Shown: positions 1 to 11,465 of the stretch, one piece after another
Layout of the letters: the number at the start of each line of letters is the position of its first letter
How positions within the stretch are numbered: position 1 is the stretch's first letter
Assembly: GCA_947561395.2 (NCBI GenBank)
Contig: OX387195.1
Span: 1,687,828 to 1,751,827, forward strand
DNA from: Buxus sempervirens
Taxonomy: Eukaryota; Streptophyta; Magnoliopsida; Buxales; Buxaceae
Reading direction: 5' to 3'
Length of the DNA: 64,000 nucleotides
Notes under the pieces: model-generated
Databases searched by the model: none
Seen by the model: only the letters and a program-made list of their open reading frames with translations
Told to the model about the DNA's origin: nothing
Program-made: the position numbers and the translations under genes

Positions 1-2
1 AT

Positions 3-335
3 GCACCGGCAGAATTGCTTCCAACACTATTGAAGGAGGGCTATGTGCAGATTAAACCCCCGAACCCCCGAATGATTCGGTCCAGAAACTACAACGCTGC
101 AGAACGATGTGAGTACCATTCTGGTGCTCCAGGACATCACACAAACCGGTGTTGGAATCTGAGGCATGATATTCAAGATCTGATCGACCAGGGATTCTTG
201 AAGGAACTGCTTGAGCAACCAGAGTCTGCTAAAGGACAAGACATCTCTGACAAGTTGGCACAGGTCCGAATGTCTGAATCAACCATCTTCCCGGAAAAAG
301 AAGATGTGACAAAGGAGGGCGATGAAAGCACCTGA
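3..335 (+). CDS. gag: C-terminal fragment of Ty3/gypsy Gag (zinc knuckle)
   Basis: The frame is open to the window edge and ends at a TGA at 333-335. It contains the stretch LLPTLLKEGYV followed by a zinc-knuckle-like motif CEYHSGAPGHHTNRC (C-X2-H-X5-H-X4-C) and WNLRHDIQDLID. The same arrangement occurs in the Gag at 19166-21271 (LLPTLLKGKYL, CDFHMGAPGHSTDAC), so the two are homologous but clearly diverged. Gag packages the element RNA. After the stop no pol frame follows for 640 bp and none is found after the interruption, so this Gag belongs to a gag-only element. The start lies outside the window. Confidence 0.85.
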   Translation, partial: APAELLPTLLKEGYVQIKPPNPRMIRSRNYNAAERCEYHSGAPGHHTNRCWNLRHDIQDLIDQGFLKELLEQPESAKGQDISDKLAQVRMSESTIFPEKEDVTKEGDEST

Positions 336-974
336 AGACTTCCTTCCATGGCATGCAACTAAATTCCAAAAATGCTGATTCGCATCAGCCACCTTTTTGC
401 ATAATTTGCTATTTTGCGTTTATGCTTTCTTTTAATTTCCGAACTTGATAACATGCTTCTTTTTTGCAAGCTAATGAAATCTTTCGGGAAATCACCGAGG
501 TGTTGAACCACACCAAGGCATGACTGTGATCTCAGGACAAACTTGAACAATCAAATTTGACAGATGAAATGTGTTGAACAGCACAAACTGTGTGGGTCTC
601 AACATAGCCAAGGGATCCCCCACCTGCACCACATTTGAACCCTACCTTGCCAAACAGTGGGGCAAGCTGAAAGAAAAAAAGAGGAAGAAGGGGCAAGGTG
701 CCCATACCAGTTAAGGGTCACTGACATGATCCAGGATCAATGATCCCAATGACATGATGAGAGGCCATTTTTGGCTAAAATACTTCAAACAAATTCCGCT
801 AGTCGGACGTGATTGAGCTTGATTGTCTTATTTTTAACCCATTTTATGTCTAGCCACCCCAAACTGGGGCAAAGTCAAAAAGAAAATAAATAAAGATGAA
901 AATGGTTCTTGAGCCAGTTAATTATACAAAAACAAGTGTTACATTCTCTGTAAAAGGATGAAAGGCCATCCTTG
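336..974. other. Non-coding internal region of the gag-only element
   Basis: No supported gene. The stretch contains phrases such as CAAACTGGGGCAAAG (about 850-870) that recur in the later internal part (about 31375). It continues directly at 30444 after the inserted element. Confidence 0.6.
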
Positions 975-2862
975 ATTTTTGTGAGACATGGGAAAATCAC
1001 AGGAATGATCATCCCTCCGTCAACACACGGGGCTCGAAATAAAAAGTGGGAGAGTCACCACCATTCAGAATTTTGGGTGTGAATGGACACCAAAATATTC
1101 AAAAAGTGTAAAAAGGCAAATTCTAGGGTAAAAATAACCCTACTTGAAAATCAAATCCAGAGATGGGTAAGGGGATTAGATTATGAACGGGGGAAGGTGT
1201 TAGGCACCCCCATTCATCCACACGAAGTGGTAGCCAAGTGTATGTTCATGCAAAAATAAGAAAGCTTGCTAAAATCATAGAAAACCTTGAAAAAGGACCA
1301 ATATATGATATTTTCACATGAAGATCTAAATGGATTCTAGATCCTCTCTTATGTCAATATCATTTCTGGAATATCTCAAAAGATGGAAATCAAAGCACAA
1401 GTTATTCAAAACCAAGTTGAATCAAATCCGGAAAATTCGGTGAAAAGTAATGCCATTTGTCTTGAAATCATTCAAATACAATTTTAAATTGAACCAAACT
1501 AAATTCATTTGAAATATTACAGTAAATAAGAGTCTCATGCAAAATTTCACTTCATTCCGATAAAAATCCTAAGAGTTATGCTCCTTTGAAGTTGCTGCTG
1601 GGGATTTTTAAAAGTGATGAGTGGGCAACTTTGGGAAATTGCATAGAAAAATCCACTCCATAAAAATCCGCGAAATTTGGTGTGATTGAAGCCTGTATGG
1701 CCATCTTTCAAAAGAAACTAGCCTCATACAAAAATCCCTTTGGATGTGCCTTGGGTGATCTCCCGAACAGGCCCCGAAGATCACAGATTTACCAAGAAAA
1801 GTACAAATGAACAGTTCTGAGTAAATCGGCTACCAATAATTCAAATGGAATCCAAAAATTATGAAACCAACTGGATTTGAAAATAGACTCATAAAGGAGT
1901 ACTCAAAAACAAAAAGCACTCGAATCGGACTTAAAACGAACACATGGCGGTCCGTTGAAGTGACAAGTTCTGTATTTGAACCTGAACTGTCCACTTAACT
2001 TCGACAGAGAGGTGTCAAAAATCCATTAGATAGAAATTTATGAACTTTGGTGGACATAAACTAAACAGGCTCACCTTTCCCATGGTTCTGGAATCGCTCC
2101 AAAATTCATCCGGACGATGAAGTTATGAGTGTCCGAAGTAAGAGTACAGGTGTTGTCCAGTCAGGCCACTTTTTGAGTAAAACCAACTCAAAACTGTGAT
2201 AAAGTGTGTGAGATTCGTGTGAGATGAATCCAAAACCTAAAAAAATCACTTGAAAACACTCCAGAATTGATTGAGGCCATTTATGTGAGATTTATCATAA
2301 TGAATGTAATAAACCCCAAATATGAACCTATCCCGTCAAAATGGTGCTATGTATGTGCAAATGTGAGAAACCATATAAGATCAATAGAACAACATAGCAT
2401 GCATCAAAATAAGGTTCTAAACAGCCTAGGGTTCCGTTCCATTATCGTTTCCCTCTGTTCTCTCTCCCCGTTAAACACGGTTCTTCAAGATAATCAAGGG
2501 TACTTTGAATATGAAACGGTTTACAATCAATCAAAAGGCTTTATGCTACATGGGTTCTAGCACTAGGGTCAATCCCCAGTCTCGTTTCTCCTAGATCCCG
2601 CCTCCACGTTTTACGGCTAGGGGGAGTCTCGAGATACTTTGAGCCGAGGAAGGATTTTCACACACAAAGAAGGCTTTACACTACAGAAAGGTAGAAGAAG
2701 AGATCTAGATCTAGGAATGTAAATACAGAAAATAAAAGAAAAGTTTGAGGCTTACCTGGATTCTGGAAGCACTCCCGCAGCGATTTCCTTCTTCTCTTGG
2801 AGTTCTTCTTTGTGAGAATTCAAAACAAGAGTTGATTGCCTTTTGCTTAAGGAGGAGCCTCC

Positions 2863-2870
2863 TATTTATA
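2863..2870 (-). promoter_or_regulatory. LTR TATA box (TATAAATA)
   Basis: TATAAATA on the minus strand, about 400 nt into the LTR. Exactly 167 bp separate it from the nearest inverted-repeat unit (3038). The same distance is seen in the 5' LTR (30044 to 30212) and in the related solo LTR (58395 to 58563). Confidence 0.7.
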
Positions 2871-3037
2871 GGCAAAGGTTAGGGTTAGGGTTGGTGAGAA
2901 TGGTAGACACAACATAATGTCTATAGTCCACCAACCTTAACCCTAAGGCTATTTCCGAGATTTCCCCTCATTTAATGAAGGACATGATGGCAAAAGTGAA
3001 AAGCTCTCGGAAAACCCTAATTTTGAGCAAAACTTAT

Positions 3038-3179
3038 GTATCCGGTATATCAGACCGGATACACAAGGGCCTTAAGGTATCCGGTATATGATACCGGATA
3101 CACTAAGGCTCACTTGTATCCGGTACGTCTCACCGGATACACAGAGGAGTACTTGTATCCGGCCTGAGTTACCGGATAC
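3038..3179. repeat. 39-bp-period palindrome array (3' LTR)
   Basis: Four 25-bp inverted repeats at 3038-3062, 3077-3101, 3116-3140 and 3155-3179, spaced exactly 39 bp start to start. Each has arms GTATCCGGT and ACCGGATAC (unit 4 has GTATCCGGC) around a variable 7-bp centre; the 14-bp spacers differ. Confidence 0.95.
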
Positions 3180-3269
3180 AGGTAAAAGTTCATTTTCTTC
3201 AATTTCTGTGCTGACTTTCAAGGAGATAATGATTTTTGATCATTGTTTGTGCAATTTGGGGTGTCTACA

Positions 3270-3284
3270 ACTGCCCCTCTTTGC
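3270..3284 (-). promoter_or_regulatory. Polypurine tract of the giant element
   Basis: Minus-strand GCAAAGAGGGGCAGT directly abuts the start of the 3' LTR (TGTAGACACC). It would prime plus-strand DNA synthesis. The same core, AAAGAGGGGCAG, is at 35099-35110 in the gag-only element. Confidence 0.9.
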
Positions 3285-3667
3285 GGGAGCTGCGAAGCAG
3301 TGAGCTGCAAAGATTAGACAAGCCCAAATTGCACTCCCTTAAGCATGATTTGCTTGATTGAATTCAATTTTGTAAAAACAAATTTTGGGTGGAGATTTGC
3401 CAAAAAGCCCTAACTTTAAGGGGGGCATCATCTCCAAGAGTTCTTAAATTCCACTGAGCTCTCGTGGCTATGAAGTGGATTTTAAGCCCTAAAAATAGGA
3501 TTTTTTGAAAACTGATTTTTTATCAAACCAAGTTAAAAATTGAGTGGATATTCTCCTTTTGACCAGCACATTTCCTAAGGTTGTCCTAAATTCCACTGAG
3601 CTCTCGTGGCTGTGAGGTTGATTTTAAGGCAAAAATAGGACTTTGTGAGAAAATAGTGGAATTTATA
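3285..3667. other. Non-coding spacer with a diverged direct repeat
   Basis: No gene seen. A segment beginning TTAAATTCCACTGAGCTCTC (about 3444) recurs about 140 bp later (about 3588) with small changes. Confidence 0.55.
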
Positions 3668-3875
3668 GCACAATTTTGCTCTTTTTCTCTTTTTTTCCCT
3701 CTCATTTTCCTTTTTCTTTTCTTTCTTTTTTCTTTTTTTTTTTCTTCTTTTTTTTTCTTTTTTTTTCTTTTTTTTTTCTTTCTTTTTTTTTTTTCATTTC
3801 ATTTTCTGTTTTTTTTTCTATTTTTTTTTCTGTTTTTTTCTATTTTTTCTGTTTTTTTTTTCTTTTTTTTCTTTG
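3668..3875. repeat. T/C-rich low-complexity tract
   Basis: About 200 bp of almost pure pyrimidine on the plus strand (runs of T broken by single C). It gives spurious poly-Phe reading frames. It lies just upstream of the palindromes and TATA-like box of the first antisense gene. Confidence 0.9.
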
Positions 3876-3939
3876 GTATCCGGTATGTGTATTCGGATAA
3901 GCAAGGGCTTGCTTGTATCCGGTCTGAGTGACCGGATAC
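3876..3939. repeat. 39-bp-period palindromes upstream of antisense gene 1
   Basis: Two units, 3876-3900 (imperfect right arm) and 3915-3939 (GTATCCGGT and ACCGGATAC arms), 39 bp apart. A TATA-like box follows 6 bp later. Confidence 0.9.
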
Positions 3940-3945
3940 CCAAGG

Positions 3946-3955
3946 TTTTATAAGT
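3946..3955 (+). promoter_or_regulatory. Putative TATA box of antisense gene 1
   Basis: TTTTATAAGT immediately after the palindrome pair; the pyrimidine-rich leader CTTTTCCCCTTCTCTCC follows about 15 bp later. Position, not experiment, supports it. Confidence 0.5.
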
Positions 3956-3974
3956 CGCGCGCGACCGCGACTTT

Positions 3975-5368
3975 TCCCCTTCTCTCCTTTCTTCCCCGAT
4001 TACAAAGACCGGCTACCCTCTTCCTTCCTTCGACACCCGACGACTCGTCCTGCTTCTCCGGCGATCCCAGCAACTCCGGTGCCTCCTATTGCTGTCGGCG
4101 ACGACCTGTAACTCCGGAAACTTCCATTGTCGCCCCTTCTTGGCCGTGGTCGAGCCCTAGCTCGATTTCCTCGACTTTTTTCGATTTCTCAACTGGGCAT
4201 TGGAGGTTCTGCTCCGGCGAACTTGTCCCTTGATTCTCACTTGCAACCAGGCACTTGATTTCTCCACTGTTCGTCCAGGTTAGTGAGATTTAAATTTTTC
4301 TTGGCAACCCATTGGACTAATTTTAATGCCATGTGTGATTCTTGCAATGTACTTTAGTGCCATATCCAAGCAATTTTGCCATGCTATGGTGTCTCTTAAT
4401 TACAGTTAATTGTGGTGAATTGCCCAATTTCCTGCATTTCTGAATTTCTGCCAAGTTTGAGCTTGAATTTCTGCCAAGTCTGGATTTTTGCCAATTGCCT
4501 GAATTTCTGAATTTCCGCCAAGTTTGGATTTCTGCTAATTGCCTGAATTTCTGAATTGATGCTTTAACAAATCGAATCTCGCAATTGCCTTGGTTGTTTT
4601 GGACAAATCATGATGGATTGCAATGCTTTGGACTGCTGATTTTTGGATTGTATGCTGAGAACATGATATAATCTTGATCCTGCATTCTAGATGTTTCTGA
4701 TTCTTCATTGCTGATGCTGCTGTCTTCTTTGCTTGGGACTTTGCCATTTATCTGATCAGACTTTAATTCATCCGATTGCCTGCTGGTGATTATTGGTCGC
4801 ATGAGTTTTTCCCTTTTTTGCGATAATCTCCAATTGATGGTAGAAACCATATTGCATAGCTCAAAACCAATTCTTGATCCAAATTTTGCAATTCTGATTG
4901 ATTTGCTTGTATGTTAGATTTATTTGCACAAACCTTGATCTCCAATTTGCTGCAATTCTTTGGTTTGTTGGAGATATTTTTCCCCTGACCTCACTGATTA
5001 CATGTTTCCGAAGGTCTTCCCATCTGTTGTGAAAATTCCTCCTGACTTTCTGACATGCCATATCAAATTCGAATTTCTGTTGCCTTTCCTATAACTCCTG
5101 TTTTTGATCCTTTGGTCTTCACTTTTCCCATATCCTGCAACCACAAAATATTAAGAAAGGTTAAGTGCTGAAATAATCTTTTAGGGTTGAGAAAAATGTT
5201 TTAGAATTAGGAATAGAAAATATCTCTCACTTCCCCCAAAACTTTGTAGATGACATAAATGAGATAAAATCCCCTCGAGACATAATTCACGATAATTTTG
5301 AAAAATAATCCTATGAACCTAGACCAAAAGCAAGGTAAAATAAATTCATAAAACACTTCCCTGTGTAG
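3975..5368 (+). other. Putative 5' UTR exon and 1.1-kb leader intron of antisense gene 1
   Basis: A C/T-rich untranslated exon (about 3975-4278) ends with CCAG|GT at 4279. The acceptor TGTGTAG ends at 5368, directly before the ATG at 5369, giving an intron of 1090 bp. No long plus-strand frame is found inside. The exon start is a guess from the TATA-like box. Confidence 0.5.
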
Positions 5369-8143
5369 ATGGCTAGGAGTTGTTCTCGCGTTCGGGAGGA
5401 GGCTGACCCTGCTGATCAGCCCTCCACTTTGCGGGCTCGGACAGAGGCGAGTTCCAGCGCCACCTTGTCGGAGCCACTAGATGTCTCTCGGGAGAGCTCT
5501 GCTAGGGTAGGTTTTCAAATTCTTTTCTTCCTTCTATTCTCTTCCTACACCAATCTTCACACCTTTCTCTTGAAATTTAGCCCGTGGTTGCACCTGCTCG
5601 GGGTCGAGGCAGAGGTCGAGGCCGGGTTCCTGATCAGGCCCTTGAGGGCGAGAGAGGTCGTGGTCGAGGCCGAGGCAGAGCCGGAGGTGCAGCTCAGGAG
5701 GGTACTACTGTAGCTCTGGCAGGGGTCTCTGAGGAGTTGAGGGCCTCTGTTCATGATACAGAGCTCCTCCGTGGCTTGGATAGCCACCCTTCTATGTGCA
5801 TCAGGGCTGATGTGCCGCTTCCGTATCACTCCTCCCATTTGCGAGGCAGTTGGGGGAGATTCAGCGAGTTGGCCCAGTCACTTTCTCTGGCCCTCCGGCG
5901 CGAGTTTGGGAGGTGTCATCTGGACCATTTCCTTAGCATCCCATCCTTCAGAGCCGATCGTCCGCTCATTTTTGCTATGATGGAGAGATATTTCCCGGAG
6001 ACCCAGTCATTCCATCTTCCGGACGTGGAGCTAGGGATCCGCCCCTCAGATTTTGTGATGATCACTGGTATTCCGTTGACGGGGCGGACCATTGTCTTGG
6101 AGCGGCCTTCTGCGGAGGACGTCGGCCTTCTCTTGGGATATCAGGCCTTGCCACCTGCTGCTTGGGATGGGCGGAGTGGTCGTCTTTCCATTAGCTGGCT
6201 GCGAGAGAGCCTGGCTCGTCATTACGACGGGAGACATGCGACCATCTCCGTGGAGGATGCAGATTTTGTGCCTATCTTTCGGCATGTTTTCTTGCTGATG
6301 CTTGGGAACTACTTTTTCCCGGAGGATACCACCAGTGTCAGCCCACTTTTCTTGGACACTTTGAGAGATCTTCGTCAGACCCGCCAGGTGGCATGGGGCC
6401 GACTCATCTATGGGACCATCCTGGCCGGGTTGTGCCGAGCTGTTCGAGGCCTGGCATCCCCGAGAGGCGATGGAGTTAGCAGCCGGTTCTTCTGGCAGAT
6501 TCTACAGGTATAGAATTCATCTGTCTGGTTTAATTCCTTAGGCTTTATTTTCTTGATCTCTGACTGATTTTTATTTTGTCAGGTGTTTATGTACACCTAT
6601 ATGACTTTCTTCGGCCCATCCCCGGTACCTGAGGTCGCGGATTTCCCTGTGGCTTTGCGATGGTCGGCCCAAGTCCGGGATGCTGATAGGAGTCAGCCCC
6701 GCACCGCTCGGGTGCACTTGGACCGTGCCCGCCGACCTGATGTAAACCCTTTATCCTTTTCCTTTTTTTTCCTTTTATTTCTTTTCCTGTATCTTGACCG
6801 CATCTGACTATTTCTTTTTTTTTGCAGCTCCTCCTGTCCCGATTTGATGACGTGGACATCGAAGTGGCCCGTGAGATGGCGGTACAGGATGCCTTCAATA
6901 GAGATCGACGACGTCAGCCCTACCAGTGCTTCCTCGGGAGGCTTGGTAGGGTGATGTACTTAGGAGAGCGCCTGTACTTCCAGTACACCAGCGCACTTCG
7001 TATCCCCGTTCTTCCTCCTCCTGTGGGTCCCGACACACTCCTCCCCGGCTTTGATGTTGATCAGTTCGATCACTTCCTGGATGCAGAGGGGCTCACAGTA
7101 GCTGGGGATTACGACGAGTGGTTCCAGAGGGTATCTATTGGATGCTTGATGGATCGACCCACTCGTGCCGGGGTGACCGAGATCGGCGGGATCCGTATCC
7201 GGATCCATGAGGACACAGTAAGTCTTGTACTCTTCATATTTTCATCTTTTCTTCCCTTATGTATTTCTAATCCCACTTCTGTTCTTGTTGGCAGGTACAT
7301 GAGCTGAATACTATCCGGGACCGGTTCGAGAGTCAGCGGGCCGCGATCGATGATATGATCGCTGAGCACGATGCGGTTGTGGCCCAGCGGGATGCCCGAA
7401 TCAGGGAGCTGGAGGCCCTGGTTGCTGAGCTCCAGGCTAGACAGGTATCTGGCCTTCTTATATTTTCATTCGTTTCATTTTCCTATTTCTGCTATTCTGA
7501 TATGCTTGCTTGACTTGTACAGGGCCCGGTCCCAGATCAGGATGCTGCCTTCGAGCCTGATTTCCTTATTCCTGACCCGTCTCCTGCTCGGGCTACGGAT
7601 CCTGTGGATGTCCCAGGTGCTGATCCTGGTGATGCTACACCTACTGATGCCCCAGCTGCTCCTACGGATGCCCCGGCTGTTCCTTCATCTCCAGTGATGG
7701 TTCCTGAGCCGGAGGAGGTCCTTGCTGCTGACCCAGTGGATCCAAATCCCCTAGTCCCTGGTATGTTTTCCTTAGTTTCTTCTCTTTTGTTCATCTTGGT
7801 ATCCCAATTCCTGATTTTTCTCCATTTGGTACAAAATATTTCTGCTCCTGGCCCTTCTTCTGCTGCCGGGCCTTCTGGACATGCGGGAGCAAAGACTGCT
7901 GTAGCTGAGGGTCCAGTTGAGCCCGTACCTGCTGAGCCCGAGGCTTCCTCCGATTCTGTTCCTGTCCCTTCTCCCGACACGTCGGACTACTGCATCGAGT
8001 ACCAGCTTCAGTCCTTCATAGGACGGAGACCGCGCTATATGGCGGAGCGCCTCCTGTCCTATTATAGGCGCCGACCATCTCGAGGGAGAGGCCGTAGAGC
8101 GCGTGGTAGAGGGCGCGGGGATAATCCTGCACAGGAGCAGTAG
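5369..8143 (+). CDS. Plant mobile domain (PMD/MAIN-like) protein, antisense gene 1 of the retrotransposon
   Basis: Spliced model: 5369-5506, 5581-6507, 6583-6741, 6828-7217, 7295-7444, 7523-8143. All introns have GT...AG ends and phase 0, giving about 794 residues with no internal stop. The N-terminus has an RG-rich stretch (about residues 52-85). A plant mobile domain of the aminotransferase-like/MAIN type follows (about 95-480: LRGLDSHPSM, DHFLSIPSFRAD, HLPDVELGIRPSDFVMITGI, WLRESLARHYDG, FLLMLGNYFFPED, WGRLIYGTIL). Next come a short coiled coil (exon 5), a Pro/Ala/Asp-rich linker and an RGRG-rich tail. A further intron (GT at 7761) may have existed, but its acceptor is unclear and the frame stays open through it, so it is read through here. 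Family members include host MAIN/MAIL genes and retrotransposon-captured copies; biochemical function is unknown. Introns can persist because the gene is antisense to the genomic RNA. Confidence 0.8.
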
Positions 8144-8334
8144 ATTAGGATTTCTGTTTTTTCATTATCACTTGTACAAACGAGACTCATATATAAAAGA
8201 ATATTTTTATTCATTCTATCTTGTCTTGCACTTCTTTTGTTCTTAATTTTATGCAATTATAACTTGTACACAGGTGAAACAGGTAAAAAATTCGGAATTT
8301 TCATCCTTAGCTCTTTTTTTGCATTTTTTCCTTT

Positions 8335-8476
8335 GTATCCGGTCTGATATACCGGATACATTGATTGGTCTTTGTATCCGGTATAACATACCGGATACTC
8401 ATGGCCTCCTTTGTATCCGGTATACTTAACCGGATATGAATAAAACCTTGTTTATCCGGTCTGAGTTACCGGATAA
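8335..8476. repeat. 39-bp-period palindrome array upstream of antisense gene 2
   Basis: Four units at 8335-8359, 8374-8398, 8413-8437 and 8452-8476, all exactly 39 bp apart, with TATCCGGT and ACCGGATA arms. The preceding 190 bp (8144-8334) is the 3' region of antisense gene 1 and has no gene. Confidence 0.95.
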
Positions 8477-8488
8477 ATTAAAAGATAC

Positions 8489-8495
8489 TATAAAT
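8489..8495 (+). promoter_or_regulatory. Putative TATA box of antisense gene 2
   Basis: TATAAAT, 12 bp after the last palindrome. A transcript would begin near 8515-8525, just before the coding-like region. Confidence 0.55.
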
Positions 8496-8512
8496 GCCAC
8501 CAGCCTCGGGAT

Positions 8513-10362
8513 TTGAGCATTTTTTACGAGTTTTTGAGTTTAGAAACCCCCTTTTTCGCCTTTTTCTTCCTTCTCTTGAGTTCTAGCTTGCTCCCATCAC
8601 ATCCAATAGAATCTGGATCATTTTCTGCCCCATTATTGTCTGTCCACACTGCATCCTCTGCAAAACAACCTTTTAGATCAAAACTCCCAAATCTCACTAG
8701 GTACAACCCTGTGGATTCCTTTTACACAAGATGGGTTAACTCTATGACCCTAGATGAGGAAAGGAGATGGGATTCTACTAATCTAGGCTATACCTTGCTC
8801 ATTCCCAAGGTTCCCTTCAAGTGGGAGATTATAGAGGCCATGATTGGTCATTGGGTACCGGACCTCAACCTTTTCCGTTTTGGGACCCATGAAATGACCC
8901 CAACCATTGAGGAGGTGGAAACCATCCTGGGCTTGAGGTTTGATGAGAAGGTGGTGAATCCACCTCTTAGGCCCAGTTACAAAAAGGAAGCTTCTACATT
9001 CTTGGGCATAGGGAAGAAGGACTTGGGGGATTCTGACACCCTTTTGACCCTATCTAAGGCTTTTTTGACTGAGAAGCTTTTGAGGGGGGAAAATAAGGAG
9101 GCCCGGTTCAACGCCTTGACCCTGATAGTGGTCAACCAGCTGCTTTTCCCACGAGATGATGATGAGGTGGATTTGGCCTTGATTTCAGTGATATGCCAGG
9201 TTAGGGAGCGGGAGAGGTTGGCCCCTATGATTTTGGCTGGGATGTATCAGGCCTTGACTGATTGCTACAATAGGAAGTCAAAACGCTTCTTAGCATGTGC
9301 CCAGATCCTGCAGGTAAAAAAATTAGAAAATTTTTTTCCTTTGCCTTTTTTTTTCTTTTTTGCTTTTTTGCTTTCTTTTTTTGCGTTCTTTTTGCTTTTT
9401 TGCTTTTTTGCTTTCTTTTTGTTTTTTTTTCTTTTACAATGTGCTGATATATCTCTTCTCCTTTGCAGCTTTGGCTACTTGATCATTTGAATCAGATTGA
9501 GGAAATCAATCGACACTTCTTCCCGAGCTTGAAAGTCCCCATCTTGATGAGCAACCGGGGGTGTCCCGATATTCCAGGGGGCAAACAGGGCTGGTTCACT
9601 TTCTTGGGCTCACTTCAGAATGACCAGGTGAGATGGCCTGGTACTTATCAGCCCAATGCGGAGATAGTGATTAGCTTTCATGACCGCAATTTTCTGATCC
9701 TAGCTGGCCTGAGATATGCAGTGCTGTATCTTCCTTTGCGGGTCCTTCGTCAGTTCTGAGCGACCTAGGGGATTGTCATCCCAAGTGGGTATGAGGACTG
9801 TCTTGGGCCCCTTTCTCCAGATACCATGAAGCTGAATGCCTGGTTGATGAGGGAGTGGTCATATGTTCGCTTTATGCATGGCCCCGTTTTCTCAGAAACC
9901 CATGTGAAGGATTATCTCTTCTGGATCAGGGAGCAGATACACAGTCAGGCACCCGTACCCAAAGATCCTCCTGCAGTCTTGGCTCCTACTTATGAGGATA
10001 TTTTAGAGTCTGAGAGGGCTTCCCACAAGCGACTTCAGCAGATATGGGTACGAGAGGCCCAGGAGCTTAGGATACGGGGCCTTGATATGGAAAGGCAACT
10101 TGCAGAACAGGTATCTCGCCGTCTGGCTATGGAGAAGCAACTTGAGGAAAATAGGCAGGCTCGCTGTCTTGAAGTCCGAGCACTGCGGCAGAAGCATCAG
10201 GATGCTTTAGCCAGCCTTAGGAGCATGAGGATTAGGCAAACTCTTTCAGATGAGGTCATTTCCTTCTTAAGTGATCCCGCTGCAGAGGGGGCTTCTGGGG
10301 TTATCGCAGCTTAGGCAGCTCGGATTCGGGAGCTTGAGGAGAGGCTAGGAGACAGAGATTAG
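8513..10362 (+). pseudogene. DUF7745-like (PMD-related) protein, antisense gene 2, disrupted
   Basis: Exon 1 runs to 9313 (CAG|GT) and exon 2 starts at 9469 after TTTGCAG; the intron is T-rich. Exon 1 reads WEIIEAMIGHWVPDLNLFRF, EMTPTIEEVETILGL and FNALTLIVVNQLLFP. Exon 2 reads LWLLDHLNQI, WFTFLGSLQND, MREWSYVRFM and then a coiled coil (ESERASHKRLQQ to LRQKHQDAL). This resembles the DUF7745 proteins common in plant genomes and related to the mobile domain; function unknown. In-frame stops sit at 9757-9759 (TGA), 9766-9768 (TAG) and 10312-10314 (TAG); after each the frame still reads as the same protein, so these are recent breaks. No ATG is found before 8744 in frame, although coding-like sequence starts earlier; the original start may be lost. 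Confidence 0.7.
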
Positions 10363-10778
10363 CTTTATTTCCTGCACATTTTTTTTCTTTCATACCTTTG
10401 TACGAAATTGAACTCCAATAGTGAAAAGCCAAAGTATTCAATTCAAAATAAAATTTTTATATTATTGGCCTCAGAATGCTCAGATGCTTGTAAAACAAAG
10501 GTTTTATGAAAAGTATTTGATTTCTCATCACCAGCCAAAGTATAATTTTTCTTTTTATATTTTTTTATTTTTTTGAAATTTGGTCCATGCACTTAATCAC
10601 CTATAATTAAAGGAATTAGAACCAGGTTAAATAATGAAAAGAGTAGTCCAGAAAATAATGAGGGATCAGAACCGTCCATCTTAGGACCTTTAGAGTCATC
10701 CCCAAATGCCTTTTTTCCAAAATTGACCGTATTACCCAATCTGCTCAGTTTCAGTACTTGTGCTGATTTTTCTTCAAG
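10363..10778. other. 3' flank of antisense gene 2
   Basis: A/T-rich, no reading frame worth keeping. AATAAAAT-type signals near 10446 could serve for 3' processing of the antisense gene. Confidence 0.5.
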
Positions 10779-11465
10779 CTTGGTGTAAGCACCTTATTTT
10801 TGCACCCCCGGAATTGCTGAAAATGAAAACCCTGGCAGAAATTCAAACCCCGAGGGGACAAAAAGTTGACTTTTTGATTAAGTGATAGTTGGCCGCCTTG
10901 CTTTATATCATTGGATAGAGAATCTCGACACGATTCCAGCGCAACTGAGTTCGCAAGAATCGGAGTCCGGATGAAGGCTCTGCGGGCGGTCAAACTTGAG
11001 CGGAGCCAAAAGTTGACTTTTTGCCAAAATCCGATCCAGAGGCCTACCCCTAGGTCATGGGATAGAGGGCTCTGATACAATTCCAACGCAATTAAGTTTG
11101 CCTAGATCAGAGCCCGGATGAAGAAAATATGAGCCGACAAAATTCCCGAGCAGCAAAACCGGCAAACTGCGCACGTGGCAGAGAGCTGCACACGTGGCGA
11201 GTTGCGCAAGAAAATATCTCGGGGATCAAATCCATAAATATCCAAACATTCAAAATATCCCAGGGACTAAATCTGTAAAAATCCAAGAATATCGGATTAA
11301 ATTGAAAATAACCAGGGACTAAATCCGAAAATTCGGATTTTCCGACCAAACGAGCGGCCGCATTAATGGTTTTTTAATCATTCTGTCGCTCGCGCAAACG
11401 TGGCAGGGGGTATGCGCTCACCTTGAGGTGGGCGCCAAACTCGGCGGATACCCTCTGTCCTCTTC

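Larger units (their letters stand above)
980..3269 (-). repeat. 3' LTR of the giant element
   Basis: 2290 bp. On the minus strand it begins TGTAGACACCCC and ends CTCACA. It aligns along its length with 25014-30443 once the solo LTR at 26417-29540 is removed; by eye the first 230 bp differ at a handful of bases plus one short indel. A TATAAATA box lies at 2863-2870 and four inverted repeats at 3038-3179. A copy of the PBS core (TGGTGACTCT, one change from TGGCGACTCT) lies at 1051-1060. Confidence 0.93.

Noticed and set aside
2874..2895. GGTTAGGGTTAGGGTTGG resembles plant telomere-type repeats
   Set aside because: Only about two units, inside the LTR leader, and present at the same place in the other LTR; not an interstitial telomere.
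3038..3179. Palindromic repeats with regular spacers look like a small CRISPR array
   Set aside because: Spacers are only 14 bp, the genome is plant, and the same arrays are inside LTRs of retrotransposons with TSDs.
3656..3931. Reading frames of almost pure Phe/Leu
   Set aside because: Product of the T/C tract; no domain and no codon structure.
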